A stretch of 35,831 nt of DNA. Source: Hominisplanchenecus_A murintestinalis (lineage in GTDB: Bacteria > Bacillota > Clostridia > Lachnospirales > Lachnospiraceae). The stretch is taken from assembly GCF_943193015.1 (NCBI RefSeq), contig NZ_CALPCM010000029.1:1-35831 (forward strand), written 5' to 3'. This document shows, piece after piece, positions 1 through 7,274 of this stretch. Positions within the stretch are counted from its first letter, which is position 1. Every line of letters begins with the position of its first letter. The notes beneath the pieces are model-generated. The model saw nothing but the letters and a program-made list of their open reading frames with translations. It made no database searches and was not told where the DNA came from. Both the position numbers and the translations under genes were made by a program.

Positions 1-23
1 ATACCTGAAACACATATCTATCT

Positions 24-48
24 AACATATGTTCGGTAAACATATGTT
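24..48 (-). promoter_or_regulatory. Tandem LexA-like (SOS) operator
   Basis: The perfect 10-base palindrome AACATATGTT occurs twice, at 24-33 and 39-48, with starts 15 bases apart. Read leftward, the 24-33 copy in its context is CGAACATATGTTAG, which agrees at 12 of 14 positions with the Gram-positive LexA/DinR consensus CGAACRNRYGTTYC. The other copy agrees at 11. A TTGACA hexamer reading leftward lies at 59-64, although I see no good -10 at normal spacing. Any gene controlled here would start left of position 1 and read leftward. LexA control is inferred from the motif. Another repressor with a CATATG half-site is possible. Confidence 0.42.
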
Positions 49-90
49 TTTCTTTGTGTGTCAATAGGTCGGAATTTCCTATAAAGCAAG

Positions 91-119
91 GAAAGAGCCG
101 CCTTTATGGCAGCCCTTTC
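91..119 (-). terminator. Terminator-like hairpin after the cell-wall-binding protein
   Basis: On the leftward transcript the arms at 119-108 and 102-91 form a 12-pair stem, including two G-U pairs, around a 5-base loop at 103-107. The sequence that follows is only moderately U-rich (cttgctttat). It lies 41 bases after the stop codon of the gene at 161-1144, so it is a plausible end of that transcript. Confidence 0.6.
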
Positions 120-160
120 TCTGATTACTGTTCATTTCATTTACAGTACCCTCTTTATGC

Positions 161-1144
161 TTATTTAAGCTCCTGGCATACGCCTGCTTCGTTAAAGGAA
201 TATTCTTTATTATTGTAACGTATCTTCAGCGCCCTTGCCATGCTTCCTTTCGGATGTACGCGTCCGGCGGAATCCTTTACTTTCTTCGGGAAGAAATAGT
301 ATACTTTGCCGTCTATCCTCATGAAGTTCGTCGCCATCACACCGATTGTTTCCCGTCCCGGAGTCGTATTCAGGAAATAGTAATCCTGTCCGTCGTTATA
401 CCATCCGATTTTCATATATCCGGTAGATTCGAAAAAGTATCTGTTCTTATTGATATCTCTCCAGCCTGTCACCATCTTGCCTCTGGAATAATACTTCCAC
501 AGCCTTCCATAGCCTACCCAGCCTGTTTTCTGATCATTCTCCCTCGTTTCATCCACGTAGTCTTTTATCTGCTTTCCATCGTCTCCCAGATAAATATCAT
601 TCACCCATGAATTTCTCACCATCTTTCCATCGCTGGCAAAATAGTATTTCCCGCTCTTGGTGCGCACCCATTTTCCGGCTGTCATCACTCCCTTTTTGTT
701 GAAATGATAAACATTTTTCTTTATCTTCTGTATCCCTGTCAGGACATACCCTTTTTTATTAAAATAATATTTTTTGCCCTGAATGGTTTTCCAGCCACCT
801 TTTAAGTACTTATCAGCTCCATCACAATAGCGGCGGCCATTCTCATCCTGTACCCACGCCGCATTAGGAAGTTTCTTCACGCACACACCTTTCGTATTGA
901 AATAGTATGTGGTCTTGCCGACTTTTAAACGTCCGACTGCCATTTTGCCATCTTTGCAGAAAAAGTATTTCTTTCCGGCAATTTCTTTCCAGCCCTTCTG
1001 CATCTTCCCATCCTGATAATAATAAGTAGCCCCTCCCTGCGTCAGAAAACCGTCGCTTACTCCTGTCGCAAAAGCGGAAGCTGAAATACAGAACGCCAGC
1101 AGCAATGCCAGCGCTGCCGCAACCCCCATTCTTTTCTTATTCAT
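161..1144 (-). CDS. Secreted protein with choline-binding-type cell-wall-binding repeats
   Basis: This 327-residue protein starts with a signal peptide (MNKKRMGVAAALALLLAF, then ASAFA as a likely cleavage site). The mature part is an array of aromatic and Gly-rich repeats of the CW_binding_1 (PF01473) type, such as GWKEIAGKKYFF, GGWKTIQGKKYYF and GKWVRTKSGKYYF. In this family the repeats fold as a beta-solenoid that binds choline or other wall polymers. No catalytic domain is visible, so it may be a wall-attached adhesin-like or structural protein. The frame is open to 1312, but that extension runs into rnfB and lacks a signal. The start at 1144 has GGGAG about 8 bases upstream. It has its own promoter (1181-1209) and terminator (91-119). 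The ligand is unknown. Confidence 0.85.
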   Translation of the reverse strand: MNKKRMGVAAALALLLAFCISASAFATGVSDGFLTQGGATYYYQDGKMQKGWKEIAGKKYFFCKDGKMAVGRLKVGKTTYYFNTKGVCVKKLPNAAWVQDENGRRYCDGADKYLKGGWKTIQGKKYYFNKKGYVLTGIQKIKKNVYHFNKKGVMTAGKWVRTKSGKYYFASDGKMVRNSWVNDIYLGDDGKQIKDYVDETRENDQKTGWVGYGRLWKYYSRGKMVTGWRDINKNRYFFESTGYMKIGWYNDGQDYYFLNTTPGRETIGVMATNFMRIDGKVYYFFPKKVKDSAGRVHPKGSMARALKIRYNNKEYSFNEAGVCQELK

Positions 1145-1180
1145 TCTATCGCTCCCTTCTATGATTTTCATATATTTTAT

Positions 1181-1209
1181 AGTATAATTCAGAACTCCTG
1201 CAATTTCAA
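1181..1209 (-). promoter_or_regulatory. Promoter for the cell-wall-binding protein gene
   Basis: Read leftward there is TTGAAA (1204-1209), a 17-base spacer and TATACT (1181-1186), a near-consensus sigma-A promoter. It lies in the short gap after the rnfB stop and puts transcription start around 1174, about 30 bases before the ATG at 1144. No terminator fits between rnfB and this promoter, so rnf read-through may add to expression. Confidence 0.7.
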
Positions 1210-1226
1210 TCCTCTTAAGAAAAGCT

Positions 1227-2030
1227 TCATCTTTTTTCTGGGACGCCTGTAATAATTTTTCTGGGACATACCTGCGCGCACACGCCGCAATTCGCACACC
1301 CCCCATAATCAATATTCGCTATGTTATCTGTTACAGACACCGCCCCCGTAGGACACTCTTTCTCACATTTCCTGCAGCCGATGCATCCTGCCCTGCACGC
1401 CTGCATAACAGCTTTTCCCTTATCCTTAGAAACACACTGCACCAGGTGATCCATCTCGTAAGGCACCAGTTCAATCAAGTGCTTTGGGCATTGCGCCACA
1501 CACGCGCCACATGCTTTGCATTTTTCTTTATCTACCACCGCAATCCCATCCATCACATGGATGGCATCAAATTTACATGCTTTTACACAGTTTCCATAAC
1601 CTAAACACCCATAGATACAGCTTTTTGGTCCGCCGGAAGGAACAAATTCCATCACTGCGCAATCCCGCACGCCATAATATTCATAATTACTGCGCGTCTT
1701 GCCGCAGGTTCCCGCACATCTGACAAAGGCTGTCATGCGTACGCCCGGCTTTGCCTCTTTTCCCATAATAGACGCTATCTTCGCCGCGGCCTCCGCACCG
1801 CCCACCGGACAGACGTCCACCTCTGCCTCTCCTTCGGCAATTGCTTTTGCCACAGCGTCACAGCCCGCATATCCGCATCCTCCGCAGTTATTTCCCGGAA
1901 GCTCCGCACGAATCAACGCTTCTTTTTCATCTACTTCTACTTTAAATTTCTTATCTGCTAATCCCAGGAACAGTCCAAGAATCAGGCCGGTGCCGCCCAC
2001 GATCAGAGCCGCAAGTATCACTCCACTCAT
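1227..2030 (-). CDS. rnfB: Rnf complex subunit B, iron-sulfur protein
   Basis: RnfB receives electrons from ferredoxin in the membrane Rnf complex (ferredoxin:NAD+ oxidoreductase), which pumps Na+ or H+. The 267 residues begin with a membrane anchor (about 3-24). A Fes-type four-cysteine site follows (C49, C52, C57, C74). After it come four four-cysteine groups: C138/142/148/152 (unusual spacing), C171/174/177/181, C216/219/222/226 and C245/248/251/255. The last three are classical CxxCxxCxxxCP ferredoxin motifs. The start has AGGAGG ideally placed, and the gap to rnfA is 11 bases. As the last gene of the rnfCDGEAB operon it matches the usual clostridial order. The coupling ion cannot be read from the sequence. 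Confidence 0.96.
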   Translation of the reverse strand: MSGVILAALIVGGTGLILGLFLGLADKKFKVEVDEKEALIRAELPGNNCGGCGYAGCDAVAKAIAEGEAEVDVCPVGGAEAAAKIASIMGKEAKPGVRMTAFVRCAGTCGKTRSNYEYYGVRDCAVMEFVPSGGPKSCIYGCLGYGNCVKACKFDAIHVMDGIAVVDKEKCKACGACVAQCPKHLIELVPYEMDHLVQCVSKDKGKAVMQACRAGCIGCRKCEKECPTGAVSVTDNIANIDYGGCANCGVCAQVCPRKIITGVPEKR

Positions 2031-2041
2031 ATGCCCTCCTC

Positions 2042-2617
2042 CTATTTCAATCCTGAAAAACCAAAAAACGCAATTGCCATCAGACAGGCCGTCAGCAGCA
2101 CGATCGGCGACCCCTTAAAAGATTCCGGGATATCATTATGCTCTATTTTTTCCCGGATACCAGCCATCAGCACAATAGCAATCAGGAATCCCACTGCCGT
2201 GGCAAAGCCATTGACCACGCCCTCAAGAATCGAATAATTTTTCGTCACGTTGATAAGCGCCACCCCAAGTACCGCGCAGTTTGTTGTAATCAGAGGCAGG
2301 TATACGCCCAGCGCATTGTAGAGAGACATACTGTACTTCTTAACAATCATCTCTACGAACTGCACCAGGGCCGCAATCACCAGAATAAACACGATCGTCT
2401 GCAGATAGGTCACATCAAAAGGCGTCAAAATGTATTTGTAAATCACGCCCGCAATCAGGGATGAAATGGTGATAACAAACACTACTGCCGCACCCATTCC
2501 CGCTGCGGTCTCCGTCTTTTTCGAAACGCCCACGAATGCACAGATTCCCAAAAACTGACTCAGTACTACGTTATTGATAAACGCAGCCCCCACCGCAATC
2601 ATCAGAAGTTCACTCAT
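2042..2617 (-). CDS. rnfA: Rnf complex subunit A, integral membrane protein
   Basis: RnfA is a polytopic subunit which, with RnfE, forms the membrane core that carries electrons across the bilayer in Rnf/Nqr complexes. The 191-residue protein (MSELLMIAVGAAFINNVVL) has about six hydrophobic helices. C26 (LGICAFVG) and C114 (TTNCAVLG) sit where the related Nqr/Rnf subunits ligate an intramembrane [2Fe-2S] cluster jointly with RnfE. The start at 2617 is chosen over the upstream ATG at 2641 because it overlaps the rnfE stop as TGATG, implying translational coupling, and because it gives the family's normal N-terminus. Confidence 0.96.
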   Translation of the reverse strand: MSELLMIAVGAAFINNVVLSQFLGICAFVGVSKKTETAAGMGAAVVFVITISSLIAGVIYKYILTPFDVTYLQTIVFILVIAALVQFVEMIVKKYSMSLYNALGVYLPLITTNCAVLGVALINVTKNYSILEGVVNGFATAVGFLIAIVLMAGIREKIEHNDIPESFKGSPIVLLTACLMAIAFFGFSGLK

Positions 2618-3300
2618 CACGCCTCGCCCCCTTTCCCACAAGACTCATGGCAGGAAGCGCAGGAACCTGTACAGCCTGTTCCGATTTTCGTCTCCTGCCC
2701 TTTCATCTCCATACGCCGTTTCACCCTGTTCTGGAGTGCTGTAAGCATAGAAAGCACCAGAAATGCCCCTGGCGCCAAGATGAAAATCGTCATAGGCTCA
2801 TAAGCATCCGGCATCACCCGGGCGCCAAACGCTTTCCCGGCGCCAACCAGCTCACGCACGATACCGATGCAGGTCAATCCCACCGTAAACCCCAGCCCCA
2901 TGCCAAGTCCGTCAAAAAAGGACGGAATCACCGGATTCATGGAAGCATATGCCTCCGCGCGCCCCAGGATGATACAATTTACCACAATCAGAGGGATATA
3001 AATCCCCAGGCTTTCATACAGAGCAGGCACATATCCCTGAAGCAGAAACTGGACAATCGTCACAAAAGACGCCACTACCACGATAAACGCCGGCATACGC
3101 ACCCCATTCGGGATAATCTTCCGCAGCGCGGCAATCATGGCGTTTGAGAGCGCCAGAATTACCGTCGTAGTAAGGCCCATTCCCAGTCCGTTTACCGCCG
3201 AAGTAGTGACCGCCAGAGTCGGACACATTCCCAGCATCAGTACAAACGTAGGATTCTCTTTCACCAGCCCGTTATACAGCCGTTCTGCAATCTTATTCAT
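2617..3300 (-). CDS. rnfE: Rnf complex subunit E, integral membrane protein with Cys-rich tail
   Basis: RnfE is the partner of RnfA in the membrane core. The 227-residue protein starts MNKIAERLYNGLVKENPTF and has about six membrane helices. C26 (LGMCPTLAV) and C109 (VVNCIILG) match the cluster-ligating positions of the family. The start at 3300 has AGGAGG nine bases upstream and overlaps the end of rnfG by 8 bases; a longer start at 3348 has no family support. The unusual part is the C-terminal extension (residues 207-227), which is hydrophilic and carries C210, C214, C217 and C221 in a CX3CX2CX3C pattern. This tail might bind a metal or cluster, but that is inference. Confidence 0.95.
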   Translation of the reverse strand: MNKIAERLYNGLVKENPTFVLMLGMCPTLAVTTSAVNGLGMGLTTTVILALSNAMIAALRKIIPNGVRMPAFIVVVASFVTIVQFLLQGYVPALYESLGIYIPLIVVNCIILGRAEAYASMNPVIPSFFDGLGMGLGFTVGLTCIGIVRELVGAGKAFGARVMPDAYEPMTIFILAPGAFLVLSMLTALQNRVKRRMEMKGQETKIGTGCTGSCASCHESCGKGGEA

Positions 3301-3928
3301 GGACGCCGCCTCCTTCCACCATGCTCTGGAAATAGCAAATCCCCGCATTCACGCCCCGCGTCATTCCTGTAGAAGTAATCGTCGCCCCGCTGATTGCGTT
3401 GATTTCATCCTCCGCTCCCGCGCCTGTTTTTGTAACGGTAAACCCGGAAACTTTCTTTCCCGCAAACTGGTTTTGGAACTCATCTTCCGCAGCCCGCATA
3501 CCCAGTCCTGCCGTCTCACTGATGGTAAGAATCCGTATTCCGTTTACCGTTCCATCATTTTGGATACCCATAGAAAAATTAATTTCCCCGCCGTACCCCG
3601 TCGTCGTAACGTTCATCACCAATCCTAAAATCTCACCAGATTCTCCCGCCGCGCCATAAGCTTCTTTTATCTGGATATCCTCCAATCCAGCCGCTGCCAG
3701 CGCTTCTGCCGACTCCGCCTGTACTTTCGCTGCGTCCTCATCTGGTTCCAATCCATATACAGGCTTCATAGACGCCATTCCGGGAAATACCGATTTGTAC
3801 GCTTCCTCCTTTGCCTGCCGCTCCTGCCCGGCAATCGGCGCTTTTGTAACCTCATACACAAATCCCAGGCCGATGCCTGCCACCAGCGTAATTGCCATCA
3901 GGATTAAAGCATTTTTTACAATCTTCAT
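3293..3928 (-). CDS. rnfG: Rnf complex subunit G, covalent flavoprotein
   Basis: RnfG carries covalently bound FMN on the outer face of the membrane and relays electrons within the Rnf complex. The 211-residue protein has one N-terminal membrane anchor (about 7-25) and an extracytoplasmic FMN-binding domain ending in the flavinylation motif SGATITST. T183 of SGAT is the expected FMN attachment residue, with FMN transferred by an ApbE-type enzyme not present in this window. It overlaps rnfD by 4 bases (ATGA) and rnfE by 8 bases, so the three are translationally coupled. Confidence 0.96.
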   Translation of the reverse strand: MKIVKNALILMAITLVAGIGLGFVYEVTKAPIAGQERQAKEEAYKSVFPGMASMKPVYGLEPDEDAAKVQAESAEALAAAGLEDIQIKEAYGAAGESGEILGLVMNVTTTGYGGEINFSMGIQNDGTVNGIRILTISETAGLGMRAAEDEFQNQFAGKKVSGFTVTKTGAGAEDEINAISGATITSTGMTRGVNAGICYFQSMVEGGGVHE

Positions 3929-4857
3929 GCCTTCTTCCCTCCCTTTCCAAACGCCCTGGGAAGCGTCATCTTTTCAATCAACGGCACCAGAAGGTTGCCA
4001 AAAATAATCGCGTATGACACGCCCGCCGCTGAATTTCCATATACCCGGAAAATCCCCGTCAGGATGCCTAATATGCAGCCGTAAACCAGCTGCCCATGTT
4101 TCGTAATCGGGGTTGTCACATAATCTGTCGCCATGAAAAACGCCCCCAGCATCAGGCCGCCCCCAAAAAGCTGTCCCAGAAGATATTCCGGGTCTGCCCC
4201 ATGTCCTCCGAAAACCAGGATAAAAAATAAGAAACTCAGCAAATAAGTACCGGGAATCCTCAAATCAATCACCCCTGCCAAAAGCAGGATAACCGCCCCA
4301 ATCAGAACTGCCAGCACCGACACTTCCCCGATAGAACCTGTCTTATTTCCTAAAAACATATCCATAAGGTTCACCGGTTCCCCCATCTTCAATGCCGTCA
4401 GGGGCGTCGCTCCTGAAATTCCATCATATGTAAAATCCGTCATCCGCCCCGCAAAAGAAATCAGCAGGAAACATCTGGCTCCCAGCGCAGGATTCATAAA
4501 GTTTTGCCCAATTCCCCCAAAGAGCTGTTTCACAACCAGAATCGCAAAAACGCCGCCAATCACCGGAATCCACCACGGCACGGTAGCCGGAAGGTTCAGC
4601 GCCAGGAGAAGCCCCGTCACTGCCGCGCTGAAATCCCCCACTGTAATGTTCCTGTGCATCAATTTTTCATAAACATATTCCGTCAGTACACAGGATGTTA
4701 CCGACACCAGAATTGTCACCAGCGCATTTATCCCAAAATGATACACGCCGAAAACGCTTGCCGGAAGCAGCGCAAGGACTACCAGCAGCATAATCCGTGA
4801 CGTTGTGTCATGCGAACGGATATGGGGATTGGATGATACATTCAGTAAACCGCTCAT
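3925..4857 (-). CDS. rnfD: Rnf complex subunit D, membrane flavoprotein
   Basis: RnfD is the large membrane subunit, homologous to NqrB, with covalent FMN and a role in ion translocation. The 310 residues comprise many hydrophobic helices from about residue 21 onward, with the flavinylation motif SGATPLTALK where T151 is the likely FMN-linked threonine. The N-terminus (MSGLLNVSSNPHIRS) matches the family. A GGGAG ribosome site lies just upstream, and 15 bases separate it from rnfC. Confidence 0.96.
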   Translation of the reverse strand: MSGLLNVSSNPHIRSHDTTSRIMLLVVLALLPASVFGVYHFGINALVTILVSVTSCVLTEYVYEKLMHRNITVGDFSAAVTGLLLALNLPATVPWWIPVIGGVFAILVVKQLFGGIGQNFMNPALGARCFLLISFAGRMTDFTYDGISGATPLTALKMGEPVNLMDMFLGNKTGSIGEVSVLAVLIGAVILLLAGVIDLRIPGTYLLSFLFFILVFGGHGADPEYLLGQLFGGGLMLGAFFMATDYVTTPITKHGQLVYGCILGILTGIFRVYGNSAAGVSYAIIFGNLLVPLIEKMTLPRAFGKGGKKA

Positions 4858-4872
4858 CTTCTCTTCTCCCTT

Positions 4873-6192
4873 CTACTTTTTCTTTCGGTTCACCAGTACG
4901 ATTTTACGCATGGATTTTATGTACTGGGTAAGCGGGCGTTTCGCCGGGCAGATATAACTGCAGCAGCCGCACTCGCAGCACTCCATACCGTCTGCTTTCA
5001 CAAATGCTTCCTCGTCATGTCTCTCTGCAAAGTCCGCCAGTCTGGAAGGAACCACCCTCCCCGGACAGACGCTCACACACCGCCCGCAGTTGATGCAGTT
5101 TGACGGCTCATAAGCCGCCGCCTCATCTTTCGTAAGACATAGCAGGGCAGAGGAAGTCTTTGTACAGGGCACATCCAGGCTATACAGGGCAAATCCCATC
5201 ATCGGCCCGCCAGACACGATTTTTTCCGGCTGCGACTTAAAGCCTCCCGCCGCGTCCGCCAGCTCCGCATAATTCGTCCCCGTACGGACGCGGAAATTCT
5301 GCGGCTCGGCAATGGCGTCGCCCGTCACGGTCACGATGCGCTCCGTCAGCGGACGTCCGTTATAAACTGCCTGATAAATGGCATATACCGTATCACAGTT
5401 GTCCACCACGCACCCGACGTCTGCCGGAAGCATGGACGAGTTAATTTTCCGTCCTGTTACCGCAAAGATGAGCTGACGCTCAGCTCCCTGGGGATACTTC
5501 GTTTTCAGCACTTTCACTTCAATGCCCGTTTCCCCCGCAGCGGCCTCCCTGAGTTTGGCAGCGGCATCCTTTTTATTATCCTCCACAGCCAGGATGCCTT
5601 TCGCCTGCGGAAAAATTTTCAGCACCGCCTTTAGTCCCGCTACAATTTTATCCGGCTCTTCCATCATCCTCCGGTAGTCCGCAGTCAGATATGGCTCACA
5701 CTCCGCGCAGTTTACAAGCACATAGTCAATTTTTTCCGGCTCTTTCGGCGAGAGCTTCACATGTGTCGGAAAACCTGCGCCTCCCATGCCTACGACGCCC
5801 GCTTCTCTGATATACTGCAGGATTTCCCCGCCTGTCAGATTTTCCAATGGCTTCCGCTCCGGACGCGCAATCTCCGTATACTTCCCGTCATTTTCAACGA
5901 TGATGGCGCCGCACATGGTTCCCGTTACCGTCAGGCGTCTCTCAATCCCTTTGACTACGCCTGAAACAGACGCGTGGATAGACGCTGACACGAAGCCTCC
6001 CGCTTCTGCGATTACCTGTCCGACCTGAACATAGTCCCCCTTCTTCACTACCGGAAGCGCCGGTGCGCCAATGTGCTGGGAAAGTGGATATACCATATCA
6101 CCTTGGGGCAGAACGTCCCGGACCGGCTTATCCTTTGACAGCTCTTTGCCGTCATAGGGGTGGATTCCCCCCTTAAATGTTAATCGCGCCAT
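4873..6192 (-). CDS. rnfC: Rnf complex subunit C, NADH/FMN-binding iron-sulfur subunit
   Basis: RnfC is the peripheral cytoplasmic subunit where NAD+ is reduced. The 439-residue product begins MARLTFKGGIHPYDGKE, the hallmark N-terminus. It contains a Gly-rich nucleotide site (GMGGAGFPTHVKL, about 135-147), the family segment NCAECEPYLT (161-170), a SLBB-like central region, and two [4Fe-4S] motifs: C366/C369/C372/C376 and C405/C408/C411/C415. The start at 6192 is preferred over the ATG at 6219 because it has an AGGAAG site, gives the family N-terminus, and does not overlap the upstream gene. It is the first rnf gene and follows the membrane protein at 6206-7132 by 13 bases. Confidence 0.96.
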   Translation of the reverse strand: MARLTFKGGIHPYDGKELSKDKPVRDVLPQGDMVYPLSQHIGAPALPVVKKGDYVQVGQVIAEAGGFVSASIHASVSGVVKGIERRLTVTGTMCGAIIVENDGKYTEIARPERKPLENLTGGEILQYIREAGVVGMGGAGFPTHVKLSPKEPEKIDYVLVNCAECEPYLTADYRRMMEEPDKIVAGLKAVLKIFPQAKGILAVEDNKKDAAAKLREAAAGETGIEVKVLKTKYPQGAERQLIFAVTGRKINSSMLPADVGCVVDNCDTVYAIYQAVYNGRPLTERIVTVTGDAIAEPQNFRVRTGTNYAELADAAGGFKSQPEKIVSGGPMMGFALYSLDVPCTKTSSALLCLTKDEAAAYEPSNCINCGRCVSVCPGRVVPSRLADFAERHDEEAFVKADGMECCECGCCSYICPAKRPLTQYIKSMRKIVLVNRKKK

Positions 6193-6205
6193 TTTTTCTT
6201 CCTTT

Positions 6206-7132
6206 CTATTTCTTGACATCCTCTTTATTCTCTTTCCTTTCGAGCCTGCTCAGACGCATCAACCTTTCTCTTGCTTTGCTGGCCTTACTTAGATTTGGAT
6301 ATGCTTTTATCAGACGCCTGCTATTCCAGCCGCCTTTTACAATAAGGTTTGAGAGCTTTTCCACCGCCACCCTTAATTTCTCAATAGCCGCTTCCTTCTG
6401 CTCCTGAATTCCCATTTTTTCAATCCTGTCTGCCATCATCTCCTGATATTTTTCCAGGCGCTCCCTGATGTTCCCATACTTTCTGTTCCTGCGGTAAGAG
6501 TCCAGCAGTTCCAAAAGCTCTGAAGCAGAAGTGAAAATTCTGGATTCCTGCAGATGCTCAGAAAATTCTGACATTGCCTGTTCCATCTGCGCCACCTTTT
6601 CTCCCAGCTGCATCGCCGTCGCCATAGAAAATCCGAAGTCCACAGCATACAGCACAATCGCCGCCCCAAGAACCCCCCGTCCGGACGCCTCATCCACCAG
6701 GCCTGTAATCCTCTCCACCAGGGGCTGAAGTATTTCAAACATAATCACTGTAAAAAATCCCCATACAATAGAACTTCCCAGGCAAATTCTCCCCTGGAAA
6801 TTAAACCGGTTGCTGCTGTAGTCCCACCAGCTCATATGGAACAGCTTTTCCATAACCACTGCCGTTAAATATTCCAGCGTCGTAGCCAGTGCGATCCCGC
6901 AGAAAAAAAGTGGAAGGATCTTCCCATCCAGAGGGCGCAGAATCAAATATACGCTTACCGCCCCAACGCCGTAAATCGTACATACCGGGCCTGTCACAAA
7001 CCCACGGTTCACCAGCTTCCTCTCTTTTACCGAAACATAACAGCTCTCCCAGATCCAGCCCATCACGCTATAAATAAACAGCCACGCCAGAACATGATAA
7101 AAATCAATGCCTAAAATTTCCTGCTCCCACAT
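6206..7132 (-). CDS. CmpB-like putative ABC transporter permease family membrane protein
   Basis: The 308-residue protein starts MWEQEILGIDFYHVLAWLFIYSVMGWIWES, which resembles the Firmicutes family annotated putative ABC-transporter type IV (CmpB, PF06541). Five hydrophobic helices are visible at about 11-33, 50-66, 72-98, 117-138 and 149-173. They are followed by a long charged, helical cytoplasmic C-terminus (180-308) rich in Lys, Arg and Glu, likely coiled. No ATPase partner is adjacent, so transport activity is unproven. Its stop is 13 bases before rnfC, suggesting it leads the rnf transcript. I see no convincing leftward sigma-A promoter in 7133-7274. The SD (AGGACAGG) partly overlaps a small hairpin at 7141-7156. 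Confidence 0.8.
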   Translation of the reverse strand: MWEQEILGIDFYHVLAWLFIYSVMGWIWESCYVSVKERKLVNRGFVTGPVCTIYGVGAVSVYLILRPLDGKILPLFFCGIALATTLEYLTAVVMEKLFHMSWWDYSSNRFNFQGRICLGSSIVWGFFTVIMFEILQPLVERITGLVDEASGRGVLGAAIVLYAVDFGFSMATAMQLGEKVAQMEQAMSEFSEHLQESRIFTSASELLELLDSYRRNRKYGNIRERLEKYQEMMADRIEKMGIQEQKEAAIEKLRVAVEKLSNLIVKGGWNSRRLIKAYPNLSKASKARERLMRLSRLERKENKEDVKK

Positions 7133-7140
7133 AAACCTGT

Positions 7141-7156
7141 CCTGCCATCCGGCAGG
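7141..7156 (-). other. Small hairpin next to the CmpB-like gene's ribosome site
   Basis: CCTGCC (7141-7146) and GGCAGG (7151-7156) form a 6-pair G+C-rich stem around a 4-base loop. On the leftward transcript the 3' arm ends inside the AGGA portion of the likely Shine-Dalgarno sequence, so the structure could partly hide the ribosome site. It is short and could be chance. Confidence 0.35.
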
Positions 7157-7171
7157 CCGCTCCTTTCTCCT

Positions 7172-7200
7172 TTGCGAAAATCCTCAAACTACTGTATAAT
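7172..7200 (+). promoter_or_regulatory. Promoter for the YprB-like exonuclease gene
   Basis: TTGCGA (7172-7177), a 17-base spacer and a perfect TATAAT (7195-7200) form a strong rightward sigma-A promoter. Transcription should start near 7207, leaving a leader of about 68 bases that contains the inverted repeat GCGCC...GGCGC around 7211-7235. The ribosome site GGAGG lies just before the ATG at 7275. Confidence 0.72.
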
Positions 7201-7274
7201 ATATTTACTCGCGCCTCTTAGAAGCAGCTGGCGCGCATGAATTTACAAACAACTATTTTTCACTGGAGGAACCT

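Noticed and set aside
1145..1312. N-terminal extension of the cell-wall-binding protein
   Set aside because: It would overlap rnfB and bury the signal peptide 56 residues inside the protein; the ATG at 1144 has a good ribosome site and lies downstream of a good promoter.
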